Of a DNA stretch of 64,000 bases, positions 40,627 through 48,377 are shown piece after piece. The notes under the pieces were generated by a model. That model did no database searches, was not told the origin of the DNA, and saw only the letters and a list, made by a program, of their open reading frames with translations. How positions within the stretch are numbered: the first letter of the stretch is position 1; each line of letters starts with the position of its first letter. The position numbers were made by a program, and so were the translations under genes. This stretch comes from 2-02-FULL-43-13 sp043813805 (GTDB lineage: Bacteria > Patescibacteriota > Minisyncoccia > Minisyncoccales > MHMH01), in NCBI GenBank assembly GCA_043813805.1, contig JBDRKR010000010.1:1-64000 (forward strand), in the 5' to 3' direction.

Positions 40627-42753
40627 ATGGCAAGCTATCAGGAATTCTTCGATTCGTTAAAAAGAAATAATTTAGACAAGAATTCTTCTCCGGAAGACCT
40701 CGATAATGTTTTGAGCCGGTTAAATTACAGCCGGGAGGGCAAGCAGGAAGTTTTTGAATTTTTGAAATCGCAAGGCTGGTTTTCAGGCGGCGGTGACATT
40801 CAGAAGTCACCTGAGAAAATCGCCGCAATACCGGCTCAGACGACAAATCTCCCGGAAATAAAGTCTAAAAAGATACAGGTCAACACAATTGCGATAATTT
40901 TAATTGCGCTGCTTAGTTTCGGCACAATTTATGCTTACGTCCAAAAAATAGGGCCTTTTTCATCCCAAAAATATTCTGAAGAAAATTTCCTTGCCGACAT
41001 GTTGAAAAAAGTCAGCCAGATTAATTCCTCGTCATATACCGTGTCAAGTGTTTTGAAGGTTGTCCCTCGCGATGAAGGCGCTGAGCCGTTTACCATAAAA
41101 GAAGCATCAAACGCCGCCGAATTGAAGCAAAAATATTATTATGATTCAGTGCGGTTGGAGGACGCTTCGGCCATTATTTCCCAATTGAACAGCTCAAGCG
41201 GTTATTATTCCCCTTCTTCTTATTATTATCCTTCTCAGGACGCGTCGACGATAGCATATCCCGGCAGCATTGAAACATTGTTCAGCGATGTTTACGGCGG
41301 TTATTATGGATATGGCAGCAAATCAGTCACAGACCCGGTTACGGATAAAAATTATGAATATCAGATAACTGACGGCGGCAAGAATTTTCTTTTGACTGTG
41401 GATTTTGAAACTGATTACGCCATAAAAGCGATTAAGCGTTATGACTACGAAGCCGCCAGCACGATTATTACCGGCAGAAGGGTTTCTTTTACGAAAGACA
41501 GCTCTTCATATTTTTATATGTCCAGCGAGCCGCCCAAACCATTTTTAGCAACGATAGGCGAATCAATAAAAACGCTTCCGCCGGATATCAGCGTAGAAAG
41601 CTCCATCAGCGCATCTTCTGAAATGAAGTCAGGAGGGATGGCGGATTGGCTGTTTAACATTAACGCCGAAGGAGATTTTGGAGATTTGACTTATAAAATA
41701 AACGCCGACGCCCTTAAAAAGGGGGATGATTATTATTTTAAGATTAATAACTTTCCCAGCATATTCTTATTCGGCGATCTCGTTACCGTAAAAGGCAAAT
41801 GGGTGAACATTTCTTCCGACAACGATTCTTCCGCCGGCGGAGACAGTTATTCTCTCCTGGCGTCTTTAAAAGAGCGGATCCCGCAAATGGAAAAAAGCTA
41901 CAAAGAAAGCCGCGAAAAAGTCGTTAAGTTTCTGAAGAAAACAGTTGCCATCGCCGACGAAGAAAAACTGATTATCTTTAAAAATCAGCCGCGATCAGAA
42001 AAAGTAGACGGCCGACAGCTGATAAGATACGAATTGAGTTTAAGAAAGGAGGCAATGCTGCCGTTCTACACCAGATTACAAGATGAAATAAATAAAGATC
42101 CTGACTTTTCGGGATTCGGAGATGTGGTTGACCAGGGTTTGATAGACTATTTGAAGAGCGAAGAGTTTGAAGAGGTTTTTGCTTATTTTGACAAGAATAA
42201 TGCTTTTGTTTTTTGGACTGATACCAAGGGGTTCCCGGCCATTATCCAAAATTCGATGAGGATTGTTCCGCCGGATACCGCTACCCAGCTTCAAGATAAA
42301 CAAATCAGCATTGTTTTCAAATTAATAATCAGCGACATTAATAAGCCTTCTGACATAAAAGCGCCTTTAGAGTCGGTACCCATAGAAAAATTAATCAGTG
42401 ACTTTGAGAATAATGTGTTAGGCGAAGCCAGAGGAAAAGCTCGGGATGCCGTGCGCAAGGCTGATATGCGCCAGATCGTGACTGCCATGGAGATGTATTA
42501 TGGCATGGAAAACGTTTACTATACCAATTCTGGGACTAGTTGGCCATCAGCAATTGGCACTTATATGCCTAACATTCCGACCGATCCTTTGAAAGATACT
42601 GAAACTCCTTATGTCTGGGTTGATAATACCGGTAATAATCAAAAATTTTGTGTCTACGCCACTCTTGAAGATGGAAAATGGTATACCTCTTCTTATAATG
42701 GAAACTACACCTGTTTAGACGTTAAACCAACGCTTAATGATTGTTGTTTTTAA
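40627..42753 (+). CDS. Membrane protein with C-terminal pseudopilin-like domain
   Basis: A 708-residue protein. Residues 1-80 are cytoplasmic, one transmembrane helix follows (NTIAIILIALLSFGTIYAYV), then a long exposed region with Ser/Tyr-rich patches (SSSGYYSPSSYYYPS). The last 110 residues (ARDAVRKADMRQIVTAMEMY, IGTYMPNIPTDPL, QKFCVYATLEDGKWY) closely match the globular part of type II/IV pseudopilins, but without the N-terminal pilin helix at that point. This is a swapped fusion: a pilin head on a different anchor. Two direct repeats bracket the gene. Confidence 0.75.
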   Translation: MASYQEFFDSLKRNNLDKNSSPEDLDNVLSRLNYSREGKQEVFEFLKSQGWFSGGGDIQKSPEKIAAIPAQTTNLPEIKSKKIQVNTIAIILIALLSFGTIYAYVQKIGPFSSQKYSEENFLADMLKKVSQINSSSYTVSSVLKVVPRDEGAEPFTIKEASNAAELKQKYYYDSVRLEDASAIISQLNSSSGYYSPSSYYYPSQDASTIAYPGSIETLFSDVYGGYYGYGSKSVTDPVTDKNYEYQITDGGKNFLLTVDFETDYAIKAIKRYDYEAASTIITGRRVSFTKDSSSYFYMSSEPPKPFLATIGESIKTLPPDISVESSISASSEMKSGGMADWLFNINAEGDFGDLTYKINADALKKGDDYYFKINNFPSIFLFGDLVTVKGKWVNISSDNDSSAGGDSYSLLASLKERIPQMEKSYKESREKVVKFLKKTVAIADEEKLIIFKNQPRSEKVDGRQLIRYELSLRKEAMLPFYTRLQDEINKDPDFSGFGDVVDQGLIDYLKSEEFEEVFAYFDKNNAFVFWTDTKGFPAIIQNSMRIVPPDTATQLQDKQISIVFKLIISDINKPSDIKAPLESVPIEKLISDFENNVLGEARGKARDAVRKADMRQIVTAMEMYYGMENVYYTNSGTSWPSAIGTYMPNIPTDPLKDTETPYVWVDNTGNNQKFCVYATLEDGKWYTSSYNGNYTCLDVKPTLNDCCF

Positions 42754-42776
42754 GATGATCCTCAACCTGATTCATA
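42753..42776 (+). repeat. GATGATCCTCAACCTGAWTCATA repeat, copy D
   Basis: AGATGATCCTCAACCTGATT plus CATA. Its first base is the last base of the 40627 gene's stop codon. Confidence 0.6.
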
Positions 42777-42778
42777 AT

Positions 42779-42829
42779 ATCGCCGAAGGGGCGATATTTT
42801 ATTGACTTTTTTGTTTTTTCTTGTACAAT
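42779..42829 (+). promoter_or_regulatory. Short terminator and promoter
   Basis: ATCGCC/GGCGAT hairpin, ATTTTA, then TTGACT (42802-42807), 16 nt, TACAAT (42824-42829). Confidence 0.6.
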
Positions 42830-42877
42830 GCGGGTTATGAACGATCTTAACAATATTAGATAAGGAAGGAGCGAAAG

Positions 42878-43273
42878 GTGAAAGAAGCGCTTTGCCGGTC
42901 GGATAAGACGCATTGGTGTACAGAATGCTGTCCTCCAAATTGCCCGTTATTGGGAGATATTGGTGGAGGAGAGGTTGGTTGTTTGGGTCACGACGGTAAA
43001 AGAACGCCGGACGGTCTGACCGAACGCCCGATTTGCCTGGAAATTGATTGCTTAGACGAGTTTCTCCCGGAAGACAGAGAAACTATCCGGCAGGCAATTT
43101 CCAAATTGTCCGCGGGAAGATTCGAGATGGGCAAGGTTTTAGCTCAGTTCAAGATCGGAAGGAGAATCTGCGCCTGGTGCAAGCCCCAAAGAATATTGGG
43201 GAGAAAACTAGACATCGAAGGCGACACTCATACCATATGCGATGATTGTTGCAAGGCGGATCCTTGGAAATAA
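42878..43273 (+). CDS. Cys-rich, probably zinc-binding protein
   Basis: A 131-residue protein starting with GTG at 42878 behind AAGGAAGGAG. The N-terminal 55 residues hold eight Cys (CRSD, CTECCPPNCPLLG, GCLGHDG, CLEIDC). The C-terminus has a ribbon of the CAWC...ICDDCC type. No known family, but two metal sites look likely. Confidence 0.65.
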   Translation: MKEALCRSDKTHWCTECCPPNCPLLGDIGGGEVGCLGHDGKRTPDGLTERPICLEIDCLDEFLPEDRETIRQAISKLSAGRFEMGKVLAQFKIGRRICAWCKPQRILGRKLDIEGDTHTICDDCCKADPWK

Positions 43274-43359
43274 TAGCCAATGGTCCGCCTTTTATATTAG
43301 AAAAGACAAAATCGCTAAAGAGGCGGTTTTAGGTAATTGCGGTAAGACCAAAAATAAAA

Positions 43360-43385
43360 TGGCAGAACTCGAGGTTCTACCATTT
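43360..43385. terminator. Hairpin between convergent genes
   Basis: AATGGCAGAACTC/GAGGTTCTACCATT arms with one mismatch. It overlaps the 3' end of the minus-strand gene. Confidence 0.5.
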
Positions 43386-43655
43386 AATAATAGTTCTTTT
43401 GTCAGGCGAAAATTCTTTCCGCAAGATTTTTACCTTGTAAATCACTCCACCGTTATTCGTAACCACTCCTTTTCTGAAAATCGTAATGGCGTGCTTCTTC
43501 TCCAATCTTCTTAAAAATTCCGGGATATATTTTCTTTTAACTTGGGGGAGGTTTTCAATACACAGGGAAATCGGATCGTTGACGCAGTTGTTGCCGTCTT
43601 TGTTTTTTAAAAGAACCTTAAATATTTCTTCCTGAGCCGGAGCCCGACTTTGCAT
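43377..43655 (-). CDS. Small unknown basic protein
   Basis: A 92-residue minus-strand protein, ATG preceded by AGGAGGT, with its own promoter: TTGATT (43717-43712), 17 nt, TATAAA (43694-43689). The middle (VKRKYIPEFLRRLEKKHAIT) looks helical and basic, consistent with a small winged helix, but no family is recognised. Confidence 0.6.
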   Translation of the reverse strand: MQSRAPAQEEIFKVLLKNKDGNNCVNDPISLCIENLPQVKRKYIPEFLRRLEKKHAITIFRKGVVTNNGGVIYKVKILRKEFSPDKRTIIKW

Positions 43656-43688
43656 AAGACCTCCTGAAGAAAGATTTTATTCCTTATT

Positions 43689-43748
43689 TTTATAACATAA
43701 AAGTTATTAAGAATCAAGGTATTGACTTTTTGGATTTAAAGGTATAAT
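43689..43748. promoter_or_regulatory. Divergent promoter pair
   Basis: Minus: TTGATT-17-TATAAA (43717-43689). Plus: TTGACT (43722-43727), 15 nt, TATAAT (43743-43748). Confidence 0.55.
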
Positions 43749-43769
43749 CTGCGAAAGGTAAAGGAGGTA

Positions 43770-44114
43770 ATGATGATCGAGGGAGAAATGAACCAAAGAA
43801 ACAAGATAGCTGCTTTGCTGACAATCGGTTTGAGGTCTGATGCATTCAAATGGAATCTTCAGGGCACGATTTTGGACAAGTCGGCGCTCCTTCAAGCAGT
43901 CAGCAGGGAAACAAGAGAGGGGGCATTGATTGTTGAGATGGCGAGAGAGATTGTCGGCACTCGTCCAAAGAATGATTCCTATCAGCCCGGGAACACGGCG
44001 ATATGCTTGTTGTGCGGAAACGAAATACCCATCGTCAAGGCCGGTATTTTGGCCTGTTGTGGCCAGAATATGGAGATAAAGGCGCCCAGGCTCATACCAC
44101 CCAGTTCAGATTAA
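43770..44114 (+). CDS. Small protein with zinc ribbon
   Basis: A 114-residue protein behind AAAGGAGGT. The last 45 residues form a two-knuckle ribbon (CLLCGNE ... CCGQNMEI), like the rubredoxin-type knuckle of desulfoferrodoxin-related proteins. The first 65 residues are helical and not recognised. Confidence 0.6.
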   Translation: MMIEGEMNQRNKIAALLTIGLRSDAFKWNLQGTILDKSALLQAVSRETREGALIVEMAREIVGTRPKNDSYQPGNTAICLLCGNEIPIVKAGILACCGQNMEIKAPRLIPPSSD

Positions 44115-44130
44115 GTAATCTCAATAAATC

Positions 44131-44166
44131 AAAAGACCCGTGCGGATCGCCCGGGTCTTTATTTTT
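44131..44166 (+). terminator. Intrinsic terminator
   Basis: AAAGACCCG/CGGGTCTTT stem with T-rich tail. Confidence 0.7.
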
Positions 44167-44273
44167 ATCAGAAATTAATAAGACTATTGCTTTTTAACAG
44201 TTGGCAGTATGGCATATTTACATTATAGTATAAATAATCGAACTATGTACGGAAATAAAAGAAAATTTTAGAT

Positions 44274-44591
44274 ATGCTGGAATTTAACGATGAAAATTTT
44301 GAAGAGGAAGTTTTAAAATCAGAAAAACTCGTTTTGGTTGATCTTTGGCGACCGGGATGCGGGGCCTGTTTGATAATGGCTCCTGTTATTGAGGAATTAG
44401 CCAAAGAGTTCGAGGGCAGGGTAAAAGTCGGAAAACTAAACGTGTTTGAAAATCCCGAAACCGCCCGATCCTATAAAATTCCGGCCGTACCTACGTTTAT
44501 TATCTTTAAGGGCGGAAAACCGATAGAAAAAGCGGTCGGATTGCGGTTAAAGCAGGTGTTGTCCGATAAGCTTAACTCGCTGATAAATTAA
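44274..44591 (+). CDS. Thioredoxin family protein
   Basis: A 105-residue thioredoxin fold. The active site is RPGCGACLIMAP: CGAC in place of the usual WCGPC, which should shift the redox potential. The cis-Pro motif IPAVPTFIIF is present. It starts directly with the fold (MLEFNDENFEEEVL), so it is cytoplasmic. The space 44167-44273 shows no strong promoter. Confidence 0.9.
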   Translation: MLEFNDENFEEEVLKSEKLVLVDLWRPGCGACLIMAPVIEELAKEFEGRVKVGKLNVFENPETARSYKIPAVPTFIIFKGGKPIEKAVGLRLKQVLSDKLNSLIN

Positions 44592-44614
44592 GCGAGGCCG
44601 AACTTCAATTAATA

Positions 44615-44643
44615 TCGCTGAACGGGCGATATTTTGGTAGAAT
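44615..44643 (+). promoter_or_regulatory. Terminator hairpin plus -10
   Basis: ATCGC...GCGAT hairpin, ATTTTGG, TAGAAT (44638-44643), ATG 6 nt later. Confidence 0.55.
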
Positions 44644-44649
44644 AAAAGC

Positions 44650-44868
44650 ATGAAGATTTTTGTTAAGGTAAAACCAGCGGCGAAAGAGGATAAGGTGGAA
44701 AAGATTAACGAGACCACTTTTTATATTGAAGTGAAAGAGCCGCCCGTAAAAGGCAGAGCGAATGCGGCCGTAATCAGGACACTCGCCGATTATTTTGGCA
44801 TTGCCCAAGCGGATGTGAAAATTATTTCGGGTTATACTTCAAGATTAAAAACCATTGAAATCAAATGA
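44650..44868 (+). CDS. DUF167/YggU family protein
   Basis: A 72-residue protein matching DUF167 throughout (VKVKPAAKEDKVEKINETTF, KEPPVKGRANAAVIRTLADYF, KIISGYTSRLKTIEI). Function unknown in bacteria. Leaderless start. Confidence 0.92.
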   Translation: MKIFVKVKPAAKEDKVEKINETTFYIEVKEPPVKGRANAAVIRTLADYFGIAQADVKIISGYTSRLKTIEIK

Positions 44869-44908
44869 AGATGGGGGATTCGGTTAAATTAATGGAAGCC
44901 GAGCCTTA

Positions 44909-44937
44909 TTGACAAAAATATAAAGATTTGCTATATT
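44909..44937 (+). promoter_or_regulatory. Promoter of secreted protein gene
   Basis: TTGACA, 17 nt, TATATT preceded by TGC. The leader is about 140 nt. Confidence 0.7.
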
Positions 44938-44945
44938 TTAAAACT

Positions 44946-44968
44946 TAGAAGAGTATATCTTCTATTTT
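44946..44968 (+). promoter_or_regulatory. Early hairpin in the leader
   Basis: AGAAGA GTATA TCTTCT followed by ATTTTTGTT, placed within 30 nt of the expected transcription start. It looks like an attenuator. Confidence 0.45.
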
Positions 44969-45000
44969 TGTTCTTTCATAGATATGGGAAAAGAGAATTT

Positions 45001-45082
45001 AAGGGAGGTGATATTGATGTAGATAGGTAACAAAGAAAAACCGGTTGACTTTTGGGAGAGTCCGAAAAAACAAAAGGAGTAA
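45001..45082 (+). promoter_or_regulatory. Start-stop uORF and broken small frame in leader
   Basis: A near-perfect ribosome site (AAGGGAGGTGAT, 45001-45012) precedes ATG-TAG at 45017-45022. The same frame then runs as 19 sense codons (from ATA 45023) to a TAA at 45080-45082, just before the real gene's GTG. Confidence 0.45.
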
Positions 45083-45085
45083 AAA

Positions 45086-45955
45086 GTGAGGAAACTAATA
45101 TCTTTTGCCACAACCCTGCTGATGGTAACCTGTTTACTGATTTCGTTCGCATTGCCCGTTCAAGCCGCCAAGCCGGCGGGGAACCTGGCCGGCGCCCAGA
45201 CGGTAGCCTGGAATCTTTCCGCTGCCGTGATGCCTGTGCCGCCTTACGGATCGCGGGATATCCCGGGCTCTGACACGGCGTCAAAACTGATTGTCAACCA
45301 GCCAAACGGCAACAATATTGTCACTATGACCGGCGTTATGAACGGCCTGCATCCCAACACGGTTTACACGGTTTATTTATCAAAGGGATACACGCCCTAT
45401 ATGGACACCGGCTGGAGTGTCGTCGGAACGTGGATACTCCGTTTTAACCTGGGCGGCAATTATGATCACGATATAATCATCGACGTTCAATCCGGTGGGA
45501 CCTTCTCGGGCACCGGCGGCTACCCGGCAAGCGGCCCGCCCTACAGCATCACTGAAACCGTTACCGGGAACATCAACGTTATGACCGGGGCTATAGCCAT
45601 GCATTCGGTCTATAACAACGGTTATTGGTATGATGCGGTGGGAACGATAGCGCCCAACGGTACCATGAGCGGTACTTGGGGCAACGCGGGCCAGGGATAC
45701 GGTCACGCCTGGTATTCAACATCGGGTAATGCCGTCAAAACACATACTGGCAGCACCGGGTGGCCAGGATTGTTCACCGGTACCGTACAGCCGTTTACGT
45801 TTATGACTGACGCAACTGGAGCCGGGAGCTGGCACGTCAACCTAACCGACGCCGATTTGCCAATCGGAGGACCGCTATACAATCTTTCGGTCTGGATTAA
45901 CGAAGCCGGTCTCACTATGCTCATCAGTGGCACCTTCCAGATTACCGTCGGGTAA
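45086..45955 (+). CDS. Secreted beta-rich protein, unknown
   Basis: A 289-residue protein starting with GTG behind AAAAGGAG. It has a clear signal peptide (KLISFATTLLMVTCLLISFA, cleavage near ALPVQAA). The mature part is rich in Gly, Thr, Asn, Tyr and Trp with almost no Lys (NGLHPNTVYTVYLSKGY, GTFSGTGGYPASGPPYS). It seems to be a beta-sandwich surface or secreted protein. Its base composition is more GC-rich than its neighbours, so it may be acquired. Confidence 0.7.
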   Translation: MRKLISFATTLLMVTCLLISFALPVQAAKPAGNLAGAQTVAWNLSAAVMPVPPYGSRDIPGSDTASKLIVNQPNGNNIVTMTGVMNGLHPNTVYTVYLSKGYTPYMDTGWSVVGTWILRFNLGGNYDHDIIIDVQSGGTFSGTGGYPASGPPYSITETVTGNINVMTGAIAMHSVYNNGYWYDAVGTIAPNGTMSGTWGNAGQGYGHAWYSTSGNAVKTHTGSTGWPGLFTGTVQPFTFMTDATGAGSWHVNLTDADLPIGGPLYNLSVWINEAGLTMLISGTFQITVG

Positions 45956-45977
45956 TCGACATCTCTTTTTTGAAAAA

Positions 45978-46016
45978 AGGGGACTGTAGTAAAACTGCAG
46001 TCCTCTTTTATTTTTG
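45978..46016 (+). terminator. Intrinsic terminator
   Basis: AGGGGACTG...CAGTCCTCTTTT stem with T-rich tail. Confidence 0.7.
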
Positions 46017-46049
46017 CCGCCTTTTGCGCGTTTTTTTTGATTCTTTCGC

Positions 46050-46078
46050 TTGCGAGCTTCGGACAGACGCAGTAGAAT
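46050..46078 (+). promoter_or_regulatory. TTGCGA-17-TAGAAT promoter (second copy)
   Basis: The same -35, spacer length, -10 and 6-nt distance to ATG as at 30705-30740, inside the same TTCGCTTGCGAGCT context. Confidence 0.55.
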
Positions 46079-46084
46079 TAAATA

Positions 46085-46207
46085 ATGAAAATAAAAATGA
46101 AGATAGGGGATTTGATTAAAATAAAAATGAAGTGGTGGCAGGCATTTTTGTTTTTTCTTTTAATCAGCAGTGTTATAATGTTGTTGGAGATTTTATTAAT
46201 AAAATAA
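46085..46207 (+). CDS. 40-residue single-span membrane protein
   Basis: A short frame starting 6 nt after TAGAAT. It reads MKIKMKIGDLIKIKMKWWQ, then a single hydrophobic helix (AFLFFLLISSVIMLLEILLI) and stops. The promoter is a near copy of the one before the racemase gene, which supports expression. No homology claim is possible at this length. The next gene begins 10 bp later. Confidence 0.45.
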   Translation: MKIKMKIGDLIKIKMKWWQAFLFFLLISSVIMLLEILLIK

Positions 46208-46217
46208 CAAATCATAC

Positions 46218-46817
46218 ATGAAAAACATCATTCTTATTGCCGTTTTAATTTTAATCGCCGTTGCTTCGGTTTACTACTTCGGTTTTTACCAAAAGAAAAC
46301 CATCGGAGAACCAGCGGGAGGGGAAAACCAAAATCAAAATACGGGCCTGGCCAATCCGGCCTCAGTTAACTGCGAGAATCAGGGCGGAGCGGGCGAAACC
46401 AGGATGTTTGCCGGCGGGCAAAGAGGGTTTTGTTTATTTCCCGACGGTTCACGGTGCGATGAATGGGATTTATACCAGGGTTACTGTGCCAAGGGCCTGC
46501 TGAAAATAGAGGTTTTAAAACGAGGATCCGGAGTTTTGGCGGAGGAGGGCAATACGGTGAGCGTTCATTATACCGGTACCTTATCAGACGGCACGAAATT
46601 CGATTCGAGCATAGACCGGGGCCAGCCTTTTTCTTTTACCTTAGGCGAGGGACGGGTGATCGCGGGCTGGGAACAGGGGGTTTTGGGGATGCAGGCGGGT
46701 GAAAAAGTAAAACTGACGATTGCCCCTGAACTTGGTTACGGGCCATCGGGAGCCGGCGGGATTATTCCGCCCAACGCCACGCTGATTTTCGAAGTGGAAC
46801 TTTTGGAGATTAATTAA
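46218..46817 (+). CDS. Anchored DUF333-FKBP peptidyl-prolyl isomerase
   Basis: A 199-residue protein. An N-terminal anchor is followed by a DUF333 (hemolysin-like) Cys module (NPASVNCENQGG, GFCLFPDGSRCDEWDLYQG) and a full FKBP domain (VSVHYTGTLSDGTKFDSSID, FTLGEGRVIAGWEQGVLGM, GYGPSGAGGIIPPNATLIF). It folds exported proteins outside the membrane. The DUF333-FKBP pairing is uncommon. Confidence 0.9.
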   Translation: MKNIILIAVLILIAVASVYYFGFYQKKTIGEPAGGENQNQNTGLANPASVNCENQGGAGETRMFAGGQRGFCLFPDGSRCDEWDLYQGYCAKGLLKIEVLKRGSGVLAEEGNTVSVHYTGTLSDGTKFDSSIDRGQPFSFTLGEGRVIAGWEQGVLGMQAGEKVKLTIAPELGYGPSGAGGIIPPNATLIFEVELLEIN

Positions 46818-46824
46818 GAAATTC

Positions 46825-47670
46825 ATGGCGGTTTTATTCGTTACTAACGCAGCCGGAGAAAAAGAACCGTTTTCTTACAGAAAAATATACCGCTCGGCCA
46901 AAAGAGCGGGCGCTTCGGGGAAGCTTGCTAAAAGAATCGCCGACATTGTCGGCAGAGAAGCTTATCCCGGCATCAAAACCTCTGAACTTTTCAAAAGGAT
47001 AAAGGAATTGCTTCATCAGGAGATTCCTCAAGCCGCTTTAAGGTTTAATATCAAGGATGCCATGAGGAAACTGGGGCCCACGGGTTTTCCTTTTGAGAAA
47101 TATATAGCCGAAATTCTGAAAAGCCTGGGATATCAGGTCAAAATCAACCAGTTTTTGCCGGGGCATTGCATTTCAAGCTATGAGATAGACTTTGTGGCCG
47201 AAAAAGGAAAAACCATTTATGTGGGGGAGTGCAAATATAAACAGGCTTTTGGGGAAAGGGTTCATTATATATATGCTCTGGCGAATTACGCCCGATTTCT
47301 GGATATTCTCAACGGCCGATATTTTAAATCAAATAAATACCGGGGTTATGAGATTAAAACGATGATGGCGACGAATACCAAGTTTACCTCAACGACCCTG
47401 GATTATGCCCGTTGCGTCGGGATCGATCTTCTGGGCTGGAATTACCCCAAAGGCAGGGGGCTGGAATATTTAATAGACAGGGAGGGGCTTTATCCCATTA
47501 CTATTCTGCCCTCATTGAAAGGATATCTTAAAGATATTTTTATCCGGGAAAAAATCATGCTGGTGAAAGACGTTCTTAAAATCGACCCCCAGAAATTTGC
47601 GAGGAACTTCAGAATACCGGTAAGCCAGATCAAACTTTTGGTGGAGCAGGCGAAAACTTTATTAAAATAA
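46825..47670 (+). CDS. ATP-cone and Mrr-like restriction endonuclease domain protein
   Basis: A 281-residue protein. Residues 1-90 form an ATP-cone (FSYRKIYRSAKRAGASGKLA, TSELFKRIKELLHQE). Residues 95-220 form a PD-(D/E)XK domain with SYEIDFVAEKGKTIYVGECKYK-type residues: Asp in YEIDFVA and E-C-K in VGECKYK. The tail is helical. ATP-cone/nuclease fusions occur in some bacteria and may link cleavage to nucleotide level. It lies 7 bp after the FKBP gene. Confidence 0.85.
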   Translation: MAVLFVTNAAGEKEPFSYRKIYRSAKRAGASGKLAKRIADIVGREAYPGIKTSELFKRIKELLHQEIPQAALRFNIKDAMRKLGPTGFPFEKYIAEILKSLGYQVKINQFLPGHCISSYEIDFVAEKGKTIYVGECKYKQAFGERVHYIYALANYARFLDILNGRYFKSNKYRGYEIKTMMATNTKFTSTTLDYARCVGIDLLGWNYPKGRGLEYLIDREGLYPITILPSLKGYLKDIFIREKIMLVKDVLKIDPQKFARNFRIPVSQIKLLVEQAKTLLK

Positions 47671-47705
47671 TGAGTATGATAAAATAAGATTACAAAATAT
47701 TATAT

Positions 47706-48323
47706 ATGGATTTTCACAATACTTTTTTATATCATTTCGTCGTAGCCTTAATGTCGCTTTTGCTGGGATTTGTTTTTTATTTGGCGGGGATAGAGTTGGG
47801 CAGAGCTATCGCAGGGGTTGCTTTTACTCTTCTTTTTTTAACGCTTATTATCGGTCCTGTAATGAGGCTTTGGCGGCCGGTTCTCGAGGTCTTGCCCTGG
47901 CAATTGCCTTGGAGTTGGCGAGGGGAGCTCGGTATTTGGTTTACGATTGTCTCGATTATCCACGTGCTTTATGTTTTTTCCGGCAGGCAGTGGGATGTCA
48001 TCGGTTATCTGACTGGAATGAGACTCGCGGATTTGGTCGCATTCGTTGCCATCTTTTTGGCGCTGATTTTAACAGTTACCTCTATCGGCGGAGTCATCAA
48101 ATTCTTGGGAGTCGCATCTTGGAGGTGGCTTCATAGCTTCACTTACGTTGTTTTTTATCTCGTTGGCGCCCATGTTATCAATCATGCTTTTTTGAGGTCG
48201 GACCGGCCGGAGGATTGGCTTCATTGGCTGTATTTGGTCATGATATTGATTGTGATTATTTTGCAATTCAGCGCTTTTGTGAAAACCGTCGCTCAATACC
48301 GCAAGGACGCAAAGTCTTTGTAA
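47706..48323 (+). CDS. Ferric-reductase-like heme membrane protein (MsrQ/YedZ type)
   Basis: A 205-residue protein with six predicted helices. The helices carry His in IVSIIHVLYVF, WRWLHSFTYVVFYLVGAHVI and NHAFL, matching the bis-heme core of the ferric-reductase-like family. It may move electrons across the membrane to a periplasmic acceptor; the MsrP partner is not nearby. Confidence 0.8.
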   Translation: MDFHNTFLYHFVVALMSLLLGFVFYLAGIELGRAIAGVAFTLLFLTLIIGPVMRLWRPVLEVLPWQLPWSWRGELGIWFTIVSIIHVLYVFSGRQWDVIGYLTGMRLADLVAFVAIFLALILTVTSIGGVIKFLGVASWRWLHSFTYVVFYLVGAHVINHAFLRSDRPEDWLHWLYLVMILIVIILQFSAFVKTVAQYRKDAKSL

Positions 48324-48325
48324 TC

Positions 48326-48357
48326 AAAAACGGCCCCGCTTAACGGGGCCGTTTTTG
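48326..48357. terminator. Bidirectional terminator
   Basis: AAAAACGGCCCCG/CGGGGCCGTTTTT stem between convergent genes. Confidence 0.8.
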
Positions 48358-48377
48358 TGTTTTGAGCGAAAAAGATA

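Noticed and set aside
43242..43514. 90-codon plus-strand frame overlapping the 42878 gene and the minus-strand gene at 43377.
   Set aside because: No ribosome site, unlikely composition, and the minus-strand gene has its own promoter and ribosome site.
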